A program made the position numbers and the translations under genes. Positions 1 through 8,327 of a stretch of DNA of 54,660 nucleotides are shown here, piece by piece (the first letter of the stretch is position 1; the number at the start of each line of letters is the position of its first letter). The notes below the pieces were generated by a model, which was given only the letters and a program-made list of their open reading frames with translations, was not told the DNA's origin and made no database searches. This stretch comes from Erythrobacteraceae bacterium (lineage in GTDB: Bacteria; Pseudomonadota; Alphaproteobacteria; Sphingomonadales; Sphingomonadaceae): the NCBI GenBank assembly GCA_027487015.1, contig JAIYEK010000187.1, positions 1 through 54,660 of the forward strand, in the 5' to 3' direction.

Positions 1-339
1 CATCACGATGCGGACCTCGTGGCCCGCCCAGTTTGCGAAGTCCTTTTCGCGGGTCAGCGGACGGTCGATGCCGGGGGAGCTGACTTCGAGGTGGTAGGCC
101 CCTTCGATCAGTTCTTCGCCTGCTTCTTCGGCGGCGTCGATCGCGTCGGAGACGCGGCGCGACAGGGCGGCGCACTGGTCGATCACCAGCTGGCCGGTCG
201 CCGGGTCTTCGGCCATGATCTGGAGCGCCGTGCCGCCGTCGCCCGCTTCGGAGGCGATCATGGCCACGCGCACCAGCTCAAACCCGAGCGCGGTCGCTTC
301 GGGTTCGATCAGCTGGGTCAGGCGGGCGATGTCGGCCAT
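1..339 (-). CDS. rimP: Ribosome maturation factor RimP (partial, runs off the left edge)
   Basis: Minus-strand translation from CAT at 337-339: MADIARLTQLIEPEATALGFELVRVAMI...SRRVSDAIDAAEEAGEELIEGAYHLEVSSPGIDRPLTREKDFANWAGHEVRIVM; the EVSSPGIDRPL motif is typical of RimP. Confidence 0.93.
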   Translation of the reverse strand, partial: MADIARLTQLIEPEATALGFELVRVAMIASEAGDGGTALQIMAEDPATGQLVIDQCAALSRRVSDAIDAAEEAGEELIEGAYHLEVSSPGIDRPLTREKDFANWAGHEVRIVM

Positions 340-510
340 GGATTCTTTCGTTAGCAGGCTTTTGCGGCATTGGGACGGCAACGCGGTTTCGGGCCGGCCC
401 CGCGAGGCGCCAGCATCCAAACCTTGTTGTGACAATGTCGGGATTGGCGGTGCACCTAGTCGGCTTTGCCCGCTTTGGCAAGCCTCAACCGCGCCTTGCC
501 GCGGCGTGCC

Positions 511-936
511 TCAGGGCTCGCCGGTGACCCAGCGGCGCACCTGATCGCGCAGCGACTGCCGCTCGCGCTGCTCGAAAAGCTCGGCATAGCGGCGGATTTC
601 GAGGACCTCGGCCTGGCTGATCGGTTCGTCGAAGGCGACCGCATTGACCCCGCCGACGCCGCCGTCCTCGGCGCCGCTCTCGCTGCGCACGACCATGCCG
701 AACACCTCGAGCCGGCCGATTTCGATATAGCCCGACTGGCGGCACGGTGCGGGGCTCGCCAGCGCGATCCGCGCGCCGCTGCGCGATATGTCGAGCATGA
801 TGCAGTTCTGGGTGGCCGTAATCGAGACGAAGCGCGCCGGGATCGCCAGCCGCAGGCGCGGCGCGGCCCGGCGGCCAACGGCCACCGCCGCCGCATCGTC
901 CGGCGTCCGAGATATTTCGCGATCAGCCGCTGTCAT
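511..936 (-). CDS. PilZ domain-containing protein
   Basis: 141 aa ORF with 'GRRAAPRLRLAIPARF...CIMLDISRSGARIAL', a PilZ-type RxxxR...DxSxxGxxI pattern. Confidence 0.75.
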   Translation of the reverse strand: MTAADREISRTPDDAAAVAVGRRAAPRLRLAIPARFVSITATQNCIMLDISRSGARIALASPAPCRQSGYIEIGRLEVFGMVVRSESGAEDGGVGGVNAVAFDEPISQAEVLEIRRYAELFEQRERQSLRDQVRRWVTGEP

Positions 937-1029
937 CCGGCACTGTTAGTCGCAGCGCCGTGAAGGTCCGGTCGGCAGGAACCTGGGGAGAATACTTAGG
1001 TGCGCCCGGCCGCGCGAGGCCGCGCGCGG

Positions 1030-1593
1030 TCAGATCGGGCGATCGTCGCTCGTGTCGCCGGTCACCCACTTGCGGGCGGTCTCGATCAGCGCGCGCTTCT
1101 CGCGCTCCTCGAAATTCTCGTGGTAGCGCCGCGTCTCGAGCACGACCGCATCGGACAGCGGCTCGTCGAACACCACGGCGTTGAGGCCGAATTCGCTGCG
1201 GGTGATAATTACGAAGTGGTTGATGATCCCGCAGCGCAGGATCGCGCCCTCGCCTTCGCGCATCGCGTCAAGGATGGCGACCTGCGCGCCGGTGCGCGAG
1301 AGGTTGAGGAGAATACAGGTATGCGCCTTCTCGATCGCGATCAGCTGGGCCGGCAGGCTGAGCCGCAGACGCGGGGCCGCGCGCCGGCCAATCGGCACGG
1401 CAGGGCCGTCAGTCGGCTGAGGCTTCGGGTCCACCATCCCTTGCTCCCCCCGCGGTTGATCGGGCGCCGGGTGACCAGCCCTTTCGGGGGCGGGCGACTC
1501 GGTGCCGATGACAGGTGCGACCGCTGTCAGCTTACCTGAAGCGGACGAGGCTGACAAAGGGTGCGGGGGCGTGGCGGAAATGTCGGGGCGCAT
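1030..1593 (-). CDS. PilZ domain-containing protein, paralog of the preceding ORF (true start may be internal, near MVDPKPQ)
   Basis: 'GRRAAPRLRLSLPAQLIAIEKAHTCILLNLSRTGAQVAI' aligns with the neighbouring PilZ ORF. Confidence 0.72.
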   Translation of the reverse strand: MRPDISATPPHPLSASSASGKLTAVAPVIGTESPAPERAGHPAPDQPRGEQGMVDPKPQPTDGPAVPIGRRAAPRLRLSLPAQLIAIEKAHTCILLNLSRTGAQVAILDAMREGEGAILRCGIINHFVIITRSEFGLNAVVFDEPLSDAVVLETRRYHENFEEREKRALIETARKWVTGDTSDDRPI

Positions 1594-1755
1594 GTCAACC
1601 CTCGCTCCGGCGTGACGCGGCAGATTCGCCCGCGTCGCGACGCAGATTACCGAAATTCCACGAGAAACTTTCGGATAGCTTCAGCACGGTATCGTTTTGC
1701 CCCAAATCGAATGACCGCAATATTCGAAAAGACTTTCGAATCCGTTAGGGACGCC

Positions 1756-2796
1756 TCAGTCCTGTCCCTCCATCAGCGCGTGCTTGCGGACGCAGTGGCG
1801 CAGCTGGTCGTAGGTCAGCCCGAGCGCGCGGGCGGTCTGGCGCTGGTTCCAGCGGTGCTTGCCCAGCGCATGGGCTAGGATCGCGCGCTCATGCGCATCG
1901 ACCGCGGCGCGCAGGTCCTCGATGTTGTCGAAATGGACGCTGGCAGGCGAAGGCGCGGCGGGGCCTCCTGTCGCGGCAGGCGCGGCGCTGGCGGCGCGGC
2001 GGTGCTCGGGCGGACGCGGGCGCCACGGGCTGTCGAAGGGATCGAACTGGACATGCGCGATCGGCATCTCGTCGTTCGCCCAGCGATAGACCGCGCGCTC
2101 GACCACGTTGCGCAGCTCGCGCACATTGCCGGGCCAAGGGTGATCCTCGAGCGCCTCCTTGATGTGGGTGGCAAAGCCCGGCCAGCGATCCCAATCAAGC
2201 TCGGCGGCCATGCGGCGGCCGAAATATTCGGCGAGCACGCCGATATCGCCCTCACGCACCCGCAGCGGGGGGAGCGTGATGACCTCAAAGCTCAGCCGGT
2301 CGAGCAGGTCGGCGCGGAACTCGCCTGACGCCGCCAACGCAGGGAGATCATCATTGGTCGCCGCGACGATCCGCACATCGACCCTGATCGGGCGCGAGGC
2401 GCCGATGCGGGTGACTTCGCCATATTCGACCGCGCGCAGCAGCCGCTCCTGCGCGCCCATGGAGAGTGTGCCGAGTTCATCGAGGAACAGCGTCCCGCGA
2501 TCGGCCTCTTCGAAGCGGCCCGCGCGTGACTTGGTGGCGCCGGTGAAGGCGCCCGCCTCGTGGCCGAACAACTCGGCCTCGATCAGGGTTTCGGGGAGCG
2601 CCGCGCAGTTCATGGTGACGAGCGGTTCGTCCCATCGGCTCGACAGGCGGTGAAGGCGTTCGGCGATCAGTTCTTTACCCGTGCCGCGTTCGCCGATCAC
2701 CAGCACGGGGCGGTTCATGGCCGCGGCGCGGCTGGCACGTTCGACCGCGTCGAGGAAGGCCCCGGATTGGCCGATGAACTGGCTCTCGAGCTTCAT
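1756..2796 (-). CDS. pspF: Sigma54-dependent activator PspF (psp operon transcriptional activator)
   Basis: AAA+ motifs GERGTGKE, GAFTGA, and 'FLDELGTLSMGAQERLLRAVEYGEVTRIG'; divergent from pspABC; start MKLESQFIGQSGAFLDAV. Confidence 0.92.
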   Translation of the reverse strand: MKLESQFIGQSGAFLDAVERASRAAAMNRPVLVIGERGTGKELIAERLHRLSSRWDEPLVTMNCAALPETLIEAELFGHEAGAFTGATKSRAGRFEEADRGTLFLDELGTLSMGAQERLLRAVEYGEVTRIGASRPIRVDVRIVAATNDDLPALAASGEFRADLLDRLSFEVITLPPLRVREGDIGVLAEYFGRRMAAELDWDRWPGFATHIKEALEDHPWPGNVRELRNVVERAVYRWANDEMPIAHVQFDPFDSPWRPRPPEHRRAASAAPAATGGPAAPSPASVHFDNIEDLRAAVDAHERAILAHALGKHRWNQRQTARALGLTYDQLRHCVRKHALMEGQD

Positions 2797-2871
2797 GTCC
2801 AAACTATAGTGAAATTCCCCAATGCTTGGCAATAGAGACCAACACCTCCTCCGCCACCAAAGCGAAAAATC

Positions 2872-2883
2872 GCGGAATTCCGC
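2872..2883. promoter_or_regulatory. Palindromic site GCGGAATTCCGC upstream of the sigma54 promoter (candidate activator site)
   Basis: Perfect 12-bp palindrome; a near copy sits at the same distance from a second sigma54-like promoter at 16545-16561. Confidence 0.5.
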
Positions 2884-2895
2884 CATTCGCGCGGT

Positions 2896-2912
2896 TTGGC
2901 ACGGCCCGTGCA
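2896..2912 (+). promoter_or_regulatory. Sigma54 (-24/-12) promoter of the psp operon
   Basis: TTGGCACGGCCCGTGCA closely matches YTGGCACGRNNNTTGCW; lies ~55 bp upstream of the first psp ORF and divergent from pspF. Confidence 0.8.
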
Positions 2913-2966
2913 AAATACCTGGCAACACCACGGACACATGCACCGACACATTCGGGGAGGCCCACA

Positions 2967-3161
2967 ATGATCAACCGCAAAGCCAGTCAAGCCAGCCAGG
3001 CCAGCTTCTGGAACACCAAGCTCGGCCACGCCGCGATGGCCAGCATCGCCGCGATGGTGCTGATGATCGCGCTGTCCTCGCAGCTTCAGCCGGGCGCGGC
3101 CAACGCCGCCCCGCTCGCCCACCCGGCGAGCGAAGCCGGCGCCGTGATCGAGATCGCCTGA
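2967..3161 (+). CDS. Small single-TM hypothetical protein, first ORF of the psp operon
   Basis: 64 aa MINRKASQASQASFWNTKLGHAAMASIAAMVLMIALSSQLQPG...; GGGGAGG ribosome-binding site; high GC3. Confidence 0.7.
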   Translation: MINRKASQASQASFWNTKLGHAAMASIAAMVLMIALSSQLQPGAANAAPLAHPASEAGAVIEIA

Positions 3162-3453
3162 AGTGGCCGATCCCTTTGACCCCCTCGGGCCGGAGCGCCC
3201 CTCGCAGGACGTCCCCCCTGCCGACGCCGATCGCATCGCGGTACCCACGCGCAATGTCGATCTCGGCGATGCTCCGGCCCAACCCTCCCGTCTGCTGTCG
3301 GCCGGAAACCCCCTGTCGCGGCTCGACGCGGAAATCGAAGCCTTGCGCCGCAACCCGGGCAAGGCACAATCCGGCAGCCGCACCGACGAGCGGCACGACC
3401 CGCGAGTCGCACCCCTCGACCGCGTCAATTCGTTTCTCGATGGAGTAGCCTTC

Positions 3454-4137
3454 ATGGGCATTTTCAGCCGTACCCGCGACATCATTGCCGCCAACTTCAA
3501 CGACATGCTCGACAAGGCGGACGATCCTTCGAAGATGATCCGCATGATCATCCTCGAGATGGAGGAAACCCTGGTCGAAGTCCGCGCCAGCGCGGCGCGA
3601 ACCATCGCCGACCAGAAGGAGATGCATCGCCACTGCATGAAGCTCGACCGGCTCCAGGCCGACTGGGGCGAGAAAGCGCAGCTGGCGCTCAGCAAGGACC
3701 GCGAGGACCTCGCCCGTGCCGCGCTCGTCGAGAAGAAGAAGGCCGGCGACATGGCCGACCAGCTCAAGGCGGAAATCGCCGTGCTCGACGATGCTCTGCG
3801 CGCCTACGAGGAAGACATCGCCAAGCTGCAGCACCGCCTGCGCGAGGCCCGCAGCCGTCAGACCGCGATCGCCGCGCGCCTCGAAAGCGCCGAGAACCGC
3901 GTCAAGCTGCGCACCCTCATGAGCACCGAGCGCACGGATGAAGCGCTCGCCCGCTTCGACCAGCTCGAACGCCGCGTCGATTACGCCGAAGGCCGCGCCG
4001 ATGCGCTGCAGATCGCCGAGAACAAGACGCCGTCGCTTGCCGACGAGATCGCAGCGCTCGCCGGGTCGGACGCGATCGACGATGAACTCGCGGCCATGAA
4101 GAAGGCGCTCGGCAAGTCCGACGAAAAGGGGGAATAA
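3454..4137 (+). CDS. pspA: Phage shock protein A (PspA/IM30); ORF is open in-frame upstream to 3163
   Basis: MGIFSRTRDIIAANFNDMLDKADDPSKMIRMIILEMEETLVEVR..., canonical PspA N-terminus and coiled coil. Confidence 0.95.
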   Translation: MGIFSRTRDIIAANFNDMLDKADDPSKMIRMIILEMEETLVEVRASAARTIADQKEMHRHCMKLDRLQADWGEKAQLALSKDREDLARAALVEKKKAGDMADQLKAEIAVLDDALRAYEEDIAKLQHRLREARSRQTAIAARLESAENRVKLRTLMSTERTDEALARFDQLERRVDYAEGRADALQIAENKTPSLADEIAALAGSDAIDDELAAMKKALGKSDEKGE

Positions 4138-4140
4138 GCC

Positions 4141-4452
4141 ATGGAAGACGTGTTTCTGCCGATCATCATCGTCGGCATGCTGTTCATCGGCCTGCCCTGG
4201 GTAATCCTCCACTACCTCACCAAGTGGAAGACCGCCGCGACCATCACCAGTGACGACGAGGTGCTCCTCGAAGAGCTCTACAACCTCGCCCGCCGGCTCG
4301 ATGAGCGCATGGACACGGTCGAGCGGCTGGTCGCCTCGGACGACCCGAGCTTCGCCCCGGCCCGCCGCCTGATCGCCGATCATGCCAAGGACAATGAGCA
4401 GCTGCGCGAACTCGAAGCGCTGCTGGCCGAAAAGAAAGGAACCCGCCTGTGA
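4141..4452 (+). CDS. pspB: Phage shock protein B
   Basis: 103 aa MEDVFLPIIIVGMLFIGLPWVILHYLTKWKTA...LARRLDERMDTVERL; position between pspA and pspC. Confidence 0.9.
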   Translation: MEDVFLPIIIVGMLFIGLPWVILHYLTKWKTAATITSDDEVLLEELYNLARRLDERMDTVERLVASDDPSFAPARRLIADHAKDNEQLRELEALLAEKKGTRL

Positions 4453-4826
4453 ACAGCCCCCGCACCACGCTCTACCGTGACAAGCACAATGCCAAGCTGA
4501 TGGGCGTGTGCGCCGGGATCGCCGATTACACCGGGGTCAACGTCTTCTGGATCCGCCTGATGGCGTTCCTCTCGATGTGGCCCACGGGCGGCGCCTCGCT
4601 GCTGGTCTACTTCGTCGCCGGGTTCCTGCTCAACAAGAAGCCGCCCTACCTCTACCGCGACGAAAGCGAGCAGAAGTACTGGCAGGGCATCCGCCAGAGC
4701 CCCAAGCGCACCGCCCGCGAGATCCGCGCCAACTTCCGCGACATCGACCGGCGCCTCGCCGCGGTCGAAGCCCACTATGTCAGCAGCAACCCGCGCCTGA
4801 CCGCCGAGATCGAGCGGCTGCGCTAA
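4449..4826 (+). CDS. pspC: Phage shock protein C (PspC domain)
   Basis: YRDKHNAKLMGVCAGIADYTGVNVFWIRLMAFLSMW... PspC domain; ATGA-type overlap with pspB. Confidence 0.92.
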   Translation: MNSPRTTLYRDKHNAKLMGVCAGIADYTGVNVFWIRLMAFLSMWPTGGASLLVYFVAGFLLNKKPPYLYRDESEQKYWQGIRQSPKRTAREIRANFRDIDRRLAAVEAHYVSSNPRLTAEIERLR

Positions 4827-4858
4827 GAAGCCCAACTCACGCAACAGGGACCACTACA

Positions 4859-5173
4859 ATGGACGTAGCACAACTGGGCGTCATGATCCCGATCATCGCC
4901 CTGATGATCCCGATCGTCGCGATCTGGACCAAGCACCAGCAGAAGATGGCCGAAATGCAGGTCGGCGCCACCGCCGAACAGACCGCCGAAAAGGCCGCGC
5001 AATATGTCGGCCAGATCAAGCGGCTCGAAGATCGCGTGCAGGTGCTCGAACGCATCGTCACCGACCGCGGCTACGACATCGCCACCCAGATCGAGGCGCT
5101 GCGCGACCAGCGGCGGGTGGATGAAATGGACGCCGGCATCCCGCTCGGCCTCGAGAAGAAGGAGCGCGTGTGA
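4859..5173 (+). CDS. Small membrane/coiled-coil psp-associated protein 1
   Basis: N-terminal TM then RLEDRVQVLERIVTDRGYDIATQIEALR, shared with the next ORFs. Confidence 0.7.
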   Translation: MDVAQLGVMIPIIALMIPIVAIWTKHQQKMAEMQVGATAEQTAEKAAQYVGQIKRLEDRVQVLERIVTDRGYDIATQIEALRDQRRVDEMDAGIPLGLEKKERV

Positions 5174-5484
5174 TGTTTCATGATGGCCCCGGTTTCATCG
5201 CCGGCATTGTCCTGATCTGCACCATGGGCTGGGTGTTCAACAACTGGATCCGCGCCCGCCACGGCTACCCGCTCGAAGACGAGTGGGGCGGCAAGACCGT
5301 AAAGCCCGACCAGGCTGAGACCCTGCGCCTCCAGACCGAGAACAAGGCGCTGCACGACCGGCTCGACACGATGCAGGACCGTCTGGTCGTGCTCGAGAAG
5401 ATTGTCACTGACCGCAGCTATTCGCTCGCCTCCGAGATCGAGGCGCTGCGCGAAACGCCGAGCCTGAGCAAGGAGCGCGTGTAA
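5173..5484 (+). CDS. Small membrane/coiled-coil psp-associated protein 2
   Basis: TM segment plus MQDRLVVLEKIVTDRSYSLASEIEALR. Confidence 0.7.
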   Translation: MFHDGPGFIAGIVLICTMGWVFNNWIRARHGYPLEDEWGGKTVKPDQAETLRLQTENKALHDRLDTMQDRLVVLEKIVTDRSYSLASEIEALRETPSLSKERV

Positions 5485-5843
5485 TGGATGAGTTCAACGC
5501 CATCCTGCCTTATGTCGGGTGGATCATCGCAGGGGCCTTCACGCTGGGCGCGGCGGGCATCCTGACCTCGTTCCAGACGACCCGGATGAAGATCAAGAAC
5601 GGCTACCCGCTCGAAGGCATGTGGGGCCAATCGCTGAAGCCGGGCTCGGACAAGCACACCGCCGAACGCGTCACCCTGCTCACTCAGGAAAACGCCCAGC
5701 TGCGCGCCGAACTCGGCAGCATCAAGGACCGGCTCGCCAACGTCGAACGGATCGTCACCGACGGCGGCTATCACCTCGGCAACGAGATCGACGCGCTGCG
5801 CGAACGTGCGCTCGAAGGTCTCCAGGACAAGGGCAAGGCATAA
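5484..5843 (+). CDS. Small membrane/coiled-coil psp-associated protein 3
   Basis: TM segment plus IKDRLANVERIVTDGGYHLGNEIDALR; start/stop overlap with neighbours. Confidence 0.7.
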   Translation: MDEFNAILPYVGWIIAGAFTLGAAGILTSFQTTRMKIKNGYPLEGMWGQSLKPGSDKHTAERVTLLTQENAQLRAELGSIKDRLANVERIVTDGGYHLGNEIDALRERALEGLQDKGKA

Positions 5844-6139
5844 TGGGCGAGATGGTGGTCATCGCAATGGCGATTGTCGCAATCGTGCTGATTGCCGGCG
5901 TGAGCATTAACGGCATCGTCGACAAGGTGATGCAGGCCAAGCGCCAGCGCCTCGAGATGGAGGCCGGCAAGCCGGGTCCTGAGCTGCGCGAGATCGCCGA
6001 ACGCCAACAAATGTTCGAGGATCGCCTGCGCGTGCTCGAACGCATCGCCACCGACCGCGGCAGCCTGCTTGCCGACGAGATCGAGGCGCTGCGCCTCAGC
6101 GCGGACAAGGCCATCGGCAAGGAGCACGTGCAGCAATGA
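5843..6139 (+). CDS. Small membrane/coiled-coil psp-associated protein 4
   Basis: TM segment plus FEDRLRVLERIATDRGSLLADEIEALR. Confidence 0.7.
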   Translation: MGEMVVIAMAIVAIVLIAGVSINGIVDKVMQAKRQRLEMEAGKPGPELREIAERQQMFEDRLRVLERIATDRGSLLADEIEALRLSADKAIGKEHVQQ

Positions 6140-6450
6140 GCAGCTGGGCGATCGTTGCCCTCGTGGGCATCCTCATCTGGGGCGTCGTGCAGATCGCACG
6201 CGCCCGCGCCGGGATCGTCACCGACGAGGACGGCAACCAGAAGTATATCGCTCCCGAAAATGGGGGCAGCCGGGCCGAGCTGGAAGCGACGCGCCGCGAG
6301 GTCGAGACCCTGCGCGAACGGGTGAAGGTGCTCGAACGCATCGCCACCGACGCCAACACCGGCGACGCGCGCGAACAGGCGCGGATCGCTGCCGAAATCG
6401 AAGCGCTGCGGGGCCTGCCTGCGGCCCGAACGGAAGGAACGGACCAATGA
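6136..6450 (+). CDS. Small membrane/coiled-coil psp-associated protein 5
   Basis: TM segment plus LRERVKVLERIATDANTGDAREQARIAAEIEALR. Confidence 0.7.
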   Translation: MSSWAIVALVGILIWGVVQIARARAGIVTDEDGNQKYIAPENGGSRAELEATRREVETLRERVKVLERIATDANTGDAREQARIAAEIEALRGLPAARTEGTDQ

Positions 6451-6701
6451 CGACTGTTCTTCTCGACCCCACCCTGGTGCTGACCGCGGGGCTGCTCGTG
6501 GGAATCATCGTGCTCACCGGGGCAGCCTTGCGCGCCTGGCAGGGGTGGCTTGAACTCAAGCGCTCGGAACTCGAACGCGTGGCCACGGGCCGCAGCAGCA
6601 GCGAGGAAGGCTCAGGCTTCGGCACCGCGCGGATCGAGCTTGCCGACCTCAAGGAACGCATCCGCAAGCTGGAAGCGATCGCCAGCGGGGTCGAATTGTG
6701 A
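6447..6701 (+). CDS. Small membrane/coiled-coil psp-associated protein 6
   Basis: 84 aa MTTVLLDPTLVLTAGLLVGIIVLTGAALRAW...LADLKERIRKLEAIASGVEL; ATGA overlap. Confidence 0.6.
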   Translation: MTTVLLDPTLVLTAGLLVGIIVLTGAALRAWQGWLELKRSELERVATGRSSSEEGSGFGTARIELADLKERIRKLEAIASGVEL

Positions 6702-6874
6702 GCGGCCCGCGCACCACCGCCGCCCAGGCCGGCATCGGCCTTGGCAGCGCGATCGCGGTGGCGATCAGCTGGAGCCTCCACAAGTCGATCATCTGGGCGG
6801 CAGTCCACGGCTTCCTGAGCTGGTTTTACGTGATCTACTATGCGCTGACCCGGCCGGGCGGCATCGGCGGGTAA
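6698..6874 (+). CDS. Small hydrophobic protein ending the psp array
   Basis: GTG start overlapping the previous stop; MSGPRTTAAQAGIGLGSAIAVAISWSLHKSIIWAAVHGFLSWFYVIYYALTRPGGIGG (58 aa). Confidence 0.6.
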   Translation: MSGPRTTAAQAGIGLGSAIAVAISWSLHKSIIWAAVHGFLSWFYVIYYALTRPGGIGG

Positions 6875-6918
6875 ACTAGCCCCTTCCGTTTCGCTCTCGC
6901 CCTGCCTAACGCGTCCCC

Positions 6919-7329
6919 ATGCGCACCCTTTCCGACATCCTCGAAGAGTACGAATTCCTCGAAGGCGACGAGCGTTACGGCTTGCTGATCGAGCTTGGCC
7001 GCAGCCTCGAGCCCATGCCCGACGCGCTGAAGACCGACGCAACGCTGGTTCGCGGCTGTTCGGCTGCGGTGTGGGTCTACCCCGCTGGCACCGAGCCTGA
7101 GCGGCTGCACTTCCTCGCCGACAGCAATGCCGCGATCACCAAGGGCATCGTCGCGCTGGTCATCGCGGCGGTGCAGGACCGGCCCGCAGCCGAAGTCGCC
7201 GCGATGGACGTGATGGGAACCCTCGCCCCGTTCGATCTCAAGAACCAGCTATCGAGCAACCGCACTCAGGGCGTGCCCAACATGATCGCGCTGGTGAAGG
7301 AGCATGCCGCAAGGCTGGCGGCGGTCTGA
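6919..7329 (+). CDS. sufE: SufE family Fe-S assembly protein
   Basis: YEFLEGDERYGLLIELGRSLEPMP...VRGCSAAVWV... FDLKNQLSSNRTQGVPNMI; SufE Cys motif. Confidence 0.9.
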   Translation: MRTLSDILEEYEFLEGDERYGLLIELGRSLEPMPDALKTDATLVRGCSAAVWVYPAGTEPERLHFLADSNAAITKGIVALVIAAVQDRPAAEVAAMDVMGTLAPFDLKNQLSSNRTQGVPNMIALVKEHAARLAAV

Positions 7330-7415
7330 CACTCTGGCGCGCCGAGGCGGATGGCGTAAACTCGCCTCCGAGGGGGACAAGCGCTCGGCGAGTCGCCCCG
7401 ATGGGGAGATTAGCC

Positions 7416-7793
7416 ATGCTCACCAATGCCAAGCCCGTCTGCTTCGTCCTTGCTGCCGATCTGCCCAAGGCGCGAGCCTTCTACACCGAGACGCTGGGCC
7501 TCAGCGAAACCGGGGAAGATCCCTTTGCCGTCAGCTATGAACTGGCAGGCACCATGCTGCGCCTCACCAAGGTCGAAGGCCACGTGGCAGGCCCGCATAC
7601 CGTGCTTGGCTGGCAGGTTGCCGATATTGGCGCAGCGATCGCGGATTTGAGCGCCAAGGGTGTCACTTTCGCGATCTATGAAGGCTTTGGCCAGGACGAA
7701 CAGGGCGTGTGGACCGATCCCGGCTCAGGCACCAAGATCGCGTGGTTCCACGATCCCGAAGGCAATAACCTGAGCCTGACGCAGTTCGGCTGA
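7416..7793 (+). CDS. VOC/glyoxalase superfamily protein
   Basis: VLAADLPKARAFYTETLGLSET...AWFHDPEGNNLSLTQFG. Confidence 0.85.
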   Translation: MLTNAKPVCFVLAADLPKARAFYTETLGLSETGEDPFAVSYELAGTMLRLTKVEGHVAGPHTVLGWQVADIGAAIADLSAKGVTFAIYEGFGQDEQGVWTDPGSGTKIAWFHDPEGNNLSLTQFG

Positions 7794-7796
7794 CGC

Positions 7797-8327
7797 CTAA
7801 AGGTTGCGGCCCACCGTCTCGAAGTCGCCGGCCCCCGCGCTATCGCGCACCACAGCAAGGCCTGCTTCCTTCTGCGCCTTCAGCTCGGCCTTGAGCTTGG
7901 CTGGATCGCGCGCGAAGACGAAGCCGAAGCTCACCCCGCCCTCCTTGCCGATGGTCGCATGGTGGAGCTTGTGCGCCTGAACCAGTCGCTTGGCGTAGCC
8001 CTTCCTCGGCACCCACTTCCAGTAACGCTGGTGCACCAGCCCGTCATGCACCAGCGTGTAGATCACGCCATAGAGCGTGATCCCGACCGCAAACCACCAC
8101 AGCCAGTCCCAGTAGAGCGAGCCGTAGATATACATCGCGGCGTTGATCGTGCCGAAGACGACCGCGAAGAGATCGTTCTTTTCCAACACATTGTTATGCG
8201 GCTCGTGATGGTCGCGGTGCCAGGCCCAGCCCCAGCCATGCATGATGTACCTGTGCGCGTACCACGCGAACAGCTCCATCCCGATCAGCGAGGACATGAC
8301 GGTGAGGAATATCTCGAGCCAGCTCAT
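7797..8327 (-). CDS. crtZ: Beta-carotene hydroxylase CrtZ
   Basis: His boxes HRYIMHGWGWAWHRDHH, HDGLVHQRY and HKLHH; start overlaps the crtW stop. Confidence 0.92.
   Translation of the reverse strand: MSWLEIFLTVMSSLIGMELFAWYAHRYIMHGWGWAWHRDHHEPHNNVLEKNDLFAVVFGTINAAMYIYGSLYWDWLWWFAVGITLYGVIYTLVHDGLVHQRYWKWVPRKGYAKRLVQAHKLHHATIGKEGGVSFGFVFARDPAKLKAELKAQKEAGLAVVRDSAGAGDFETVGRNL

Noticed and set aside
2803-2832. TTGCCA-N18-TATAGT as a leaderless sigma70 promoter for pspF
   Set aside because: Fits loosely, but would place the start site on the pspF ATG; too weak without TSS data to list as a feature.
2971-4383. 470-aa minus-strand ORF across pspA/pspB
   Set aside because: Antisense to clear psp genes, no domain signature.
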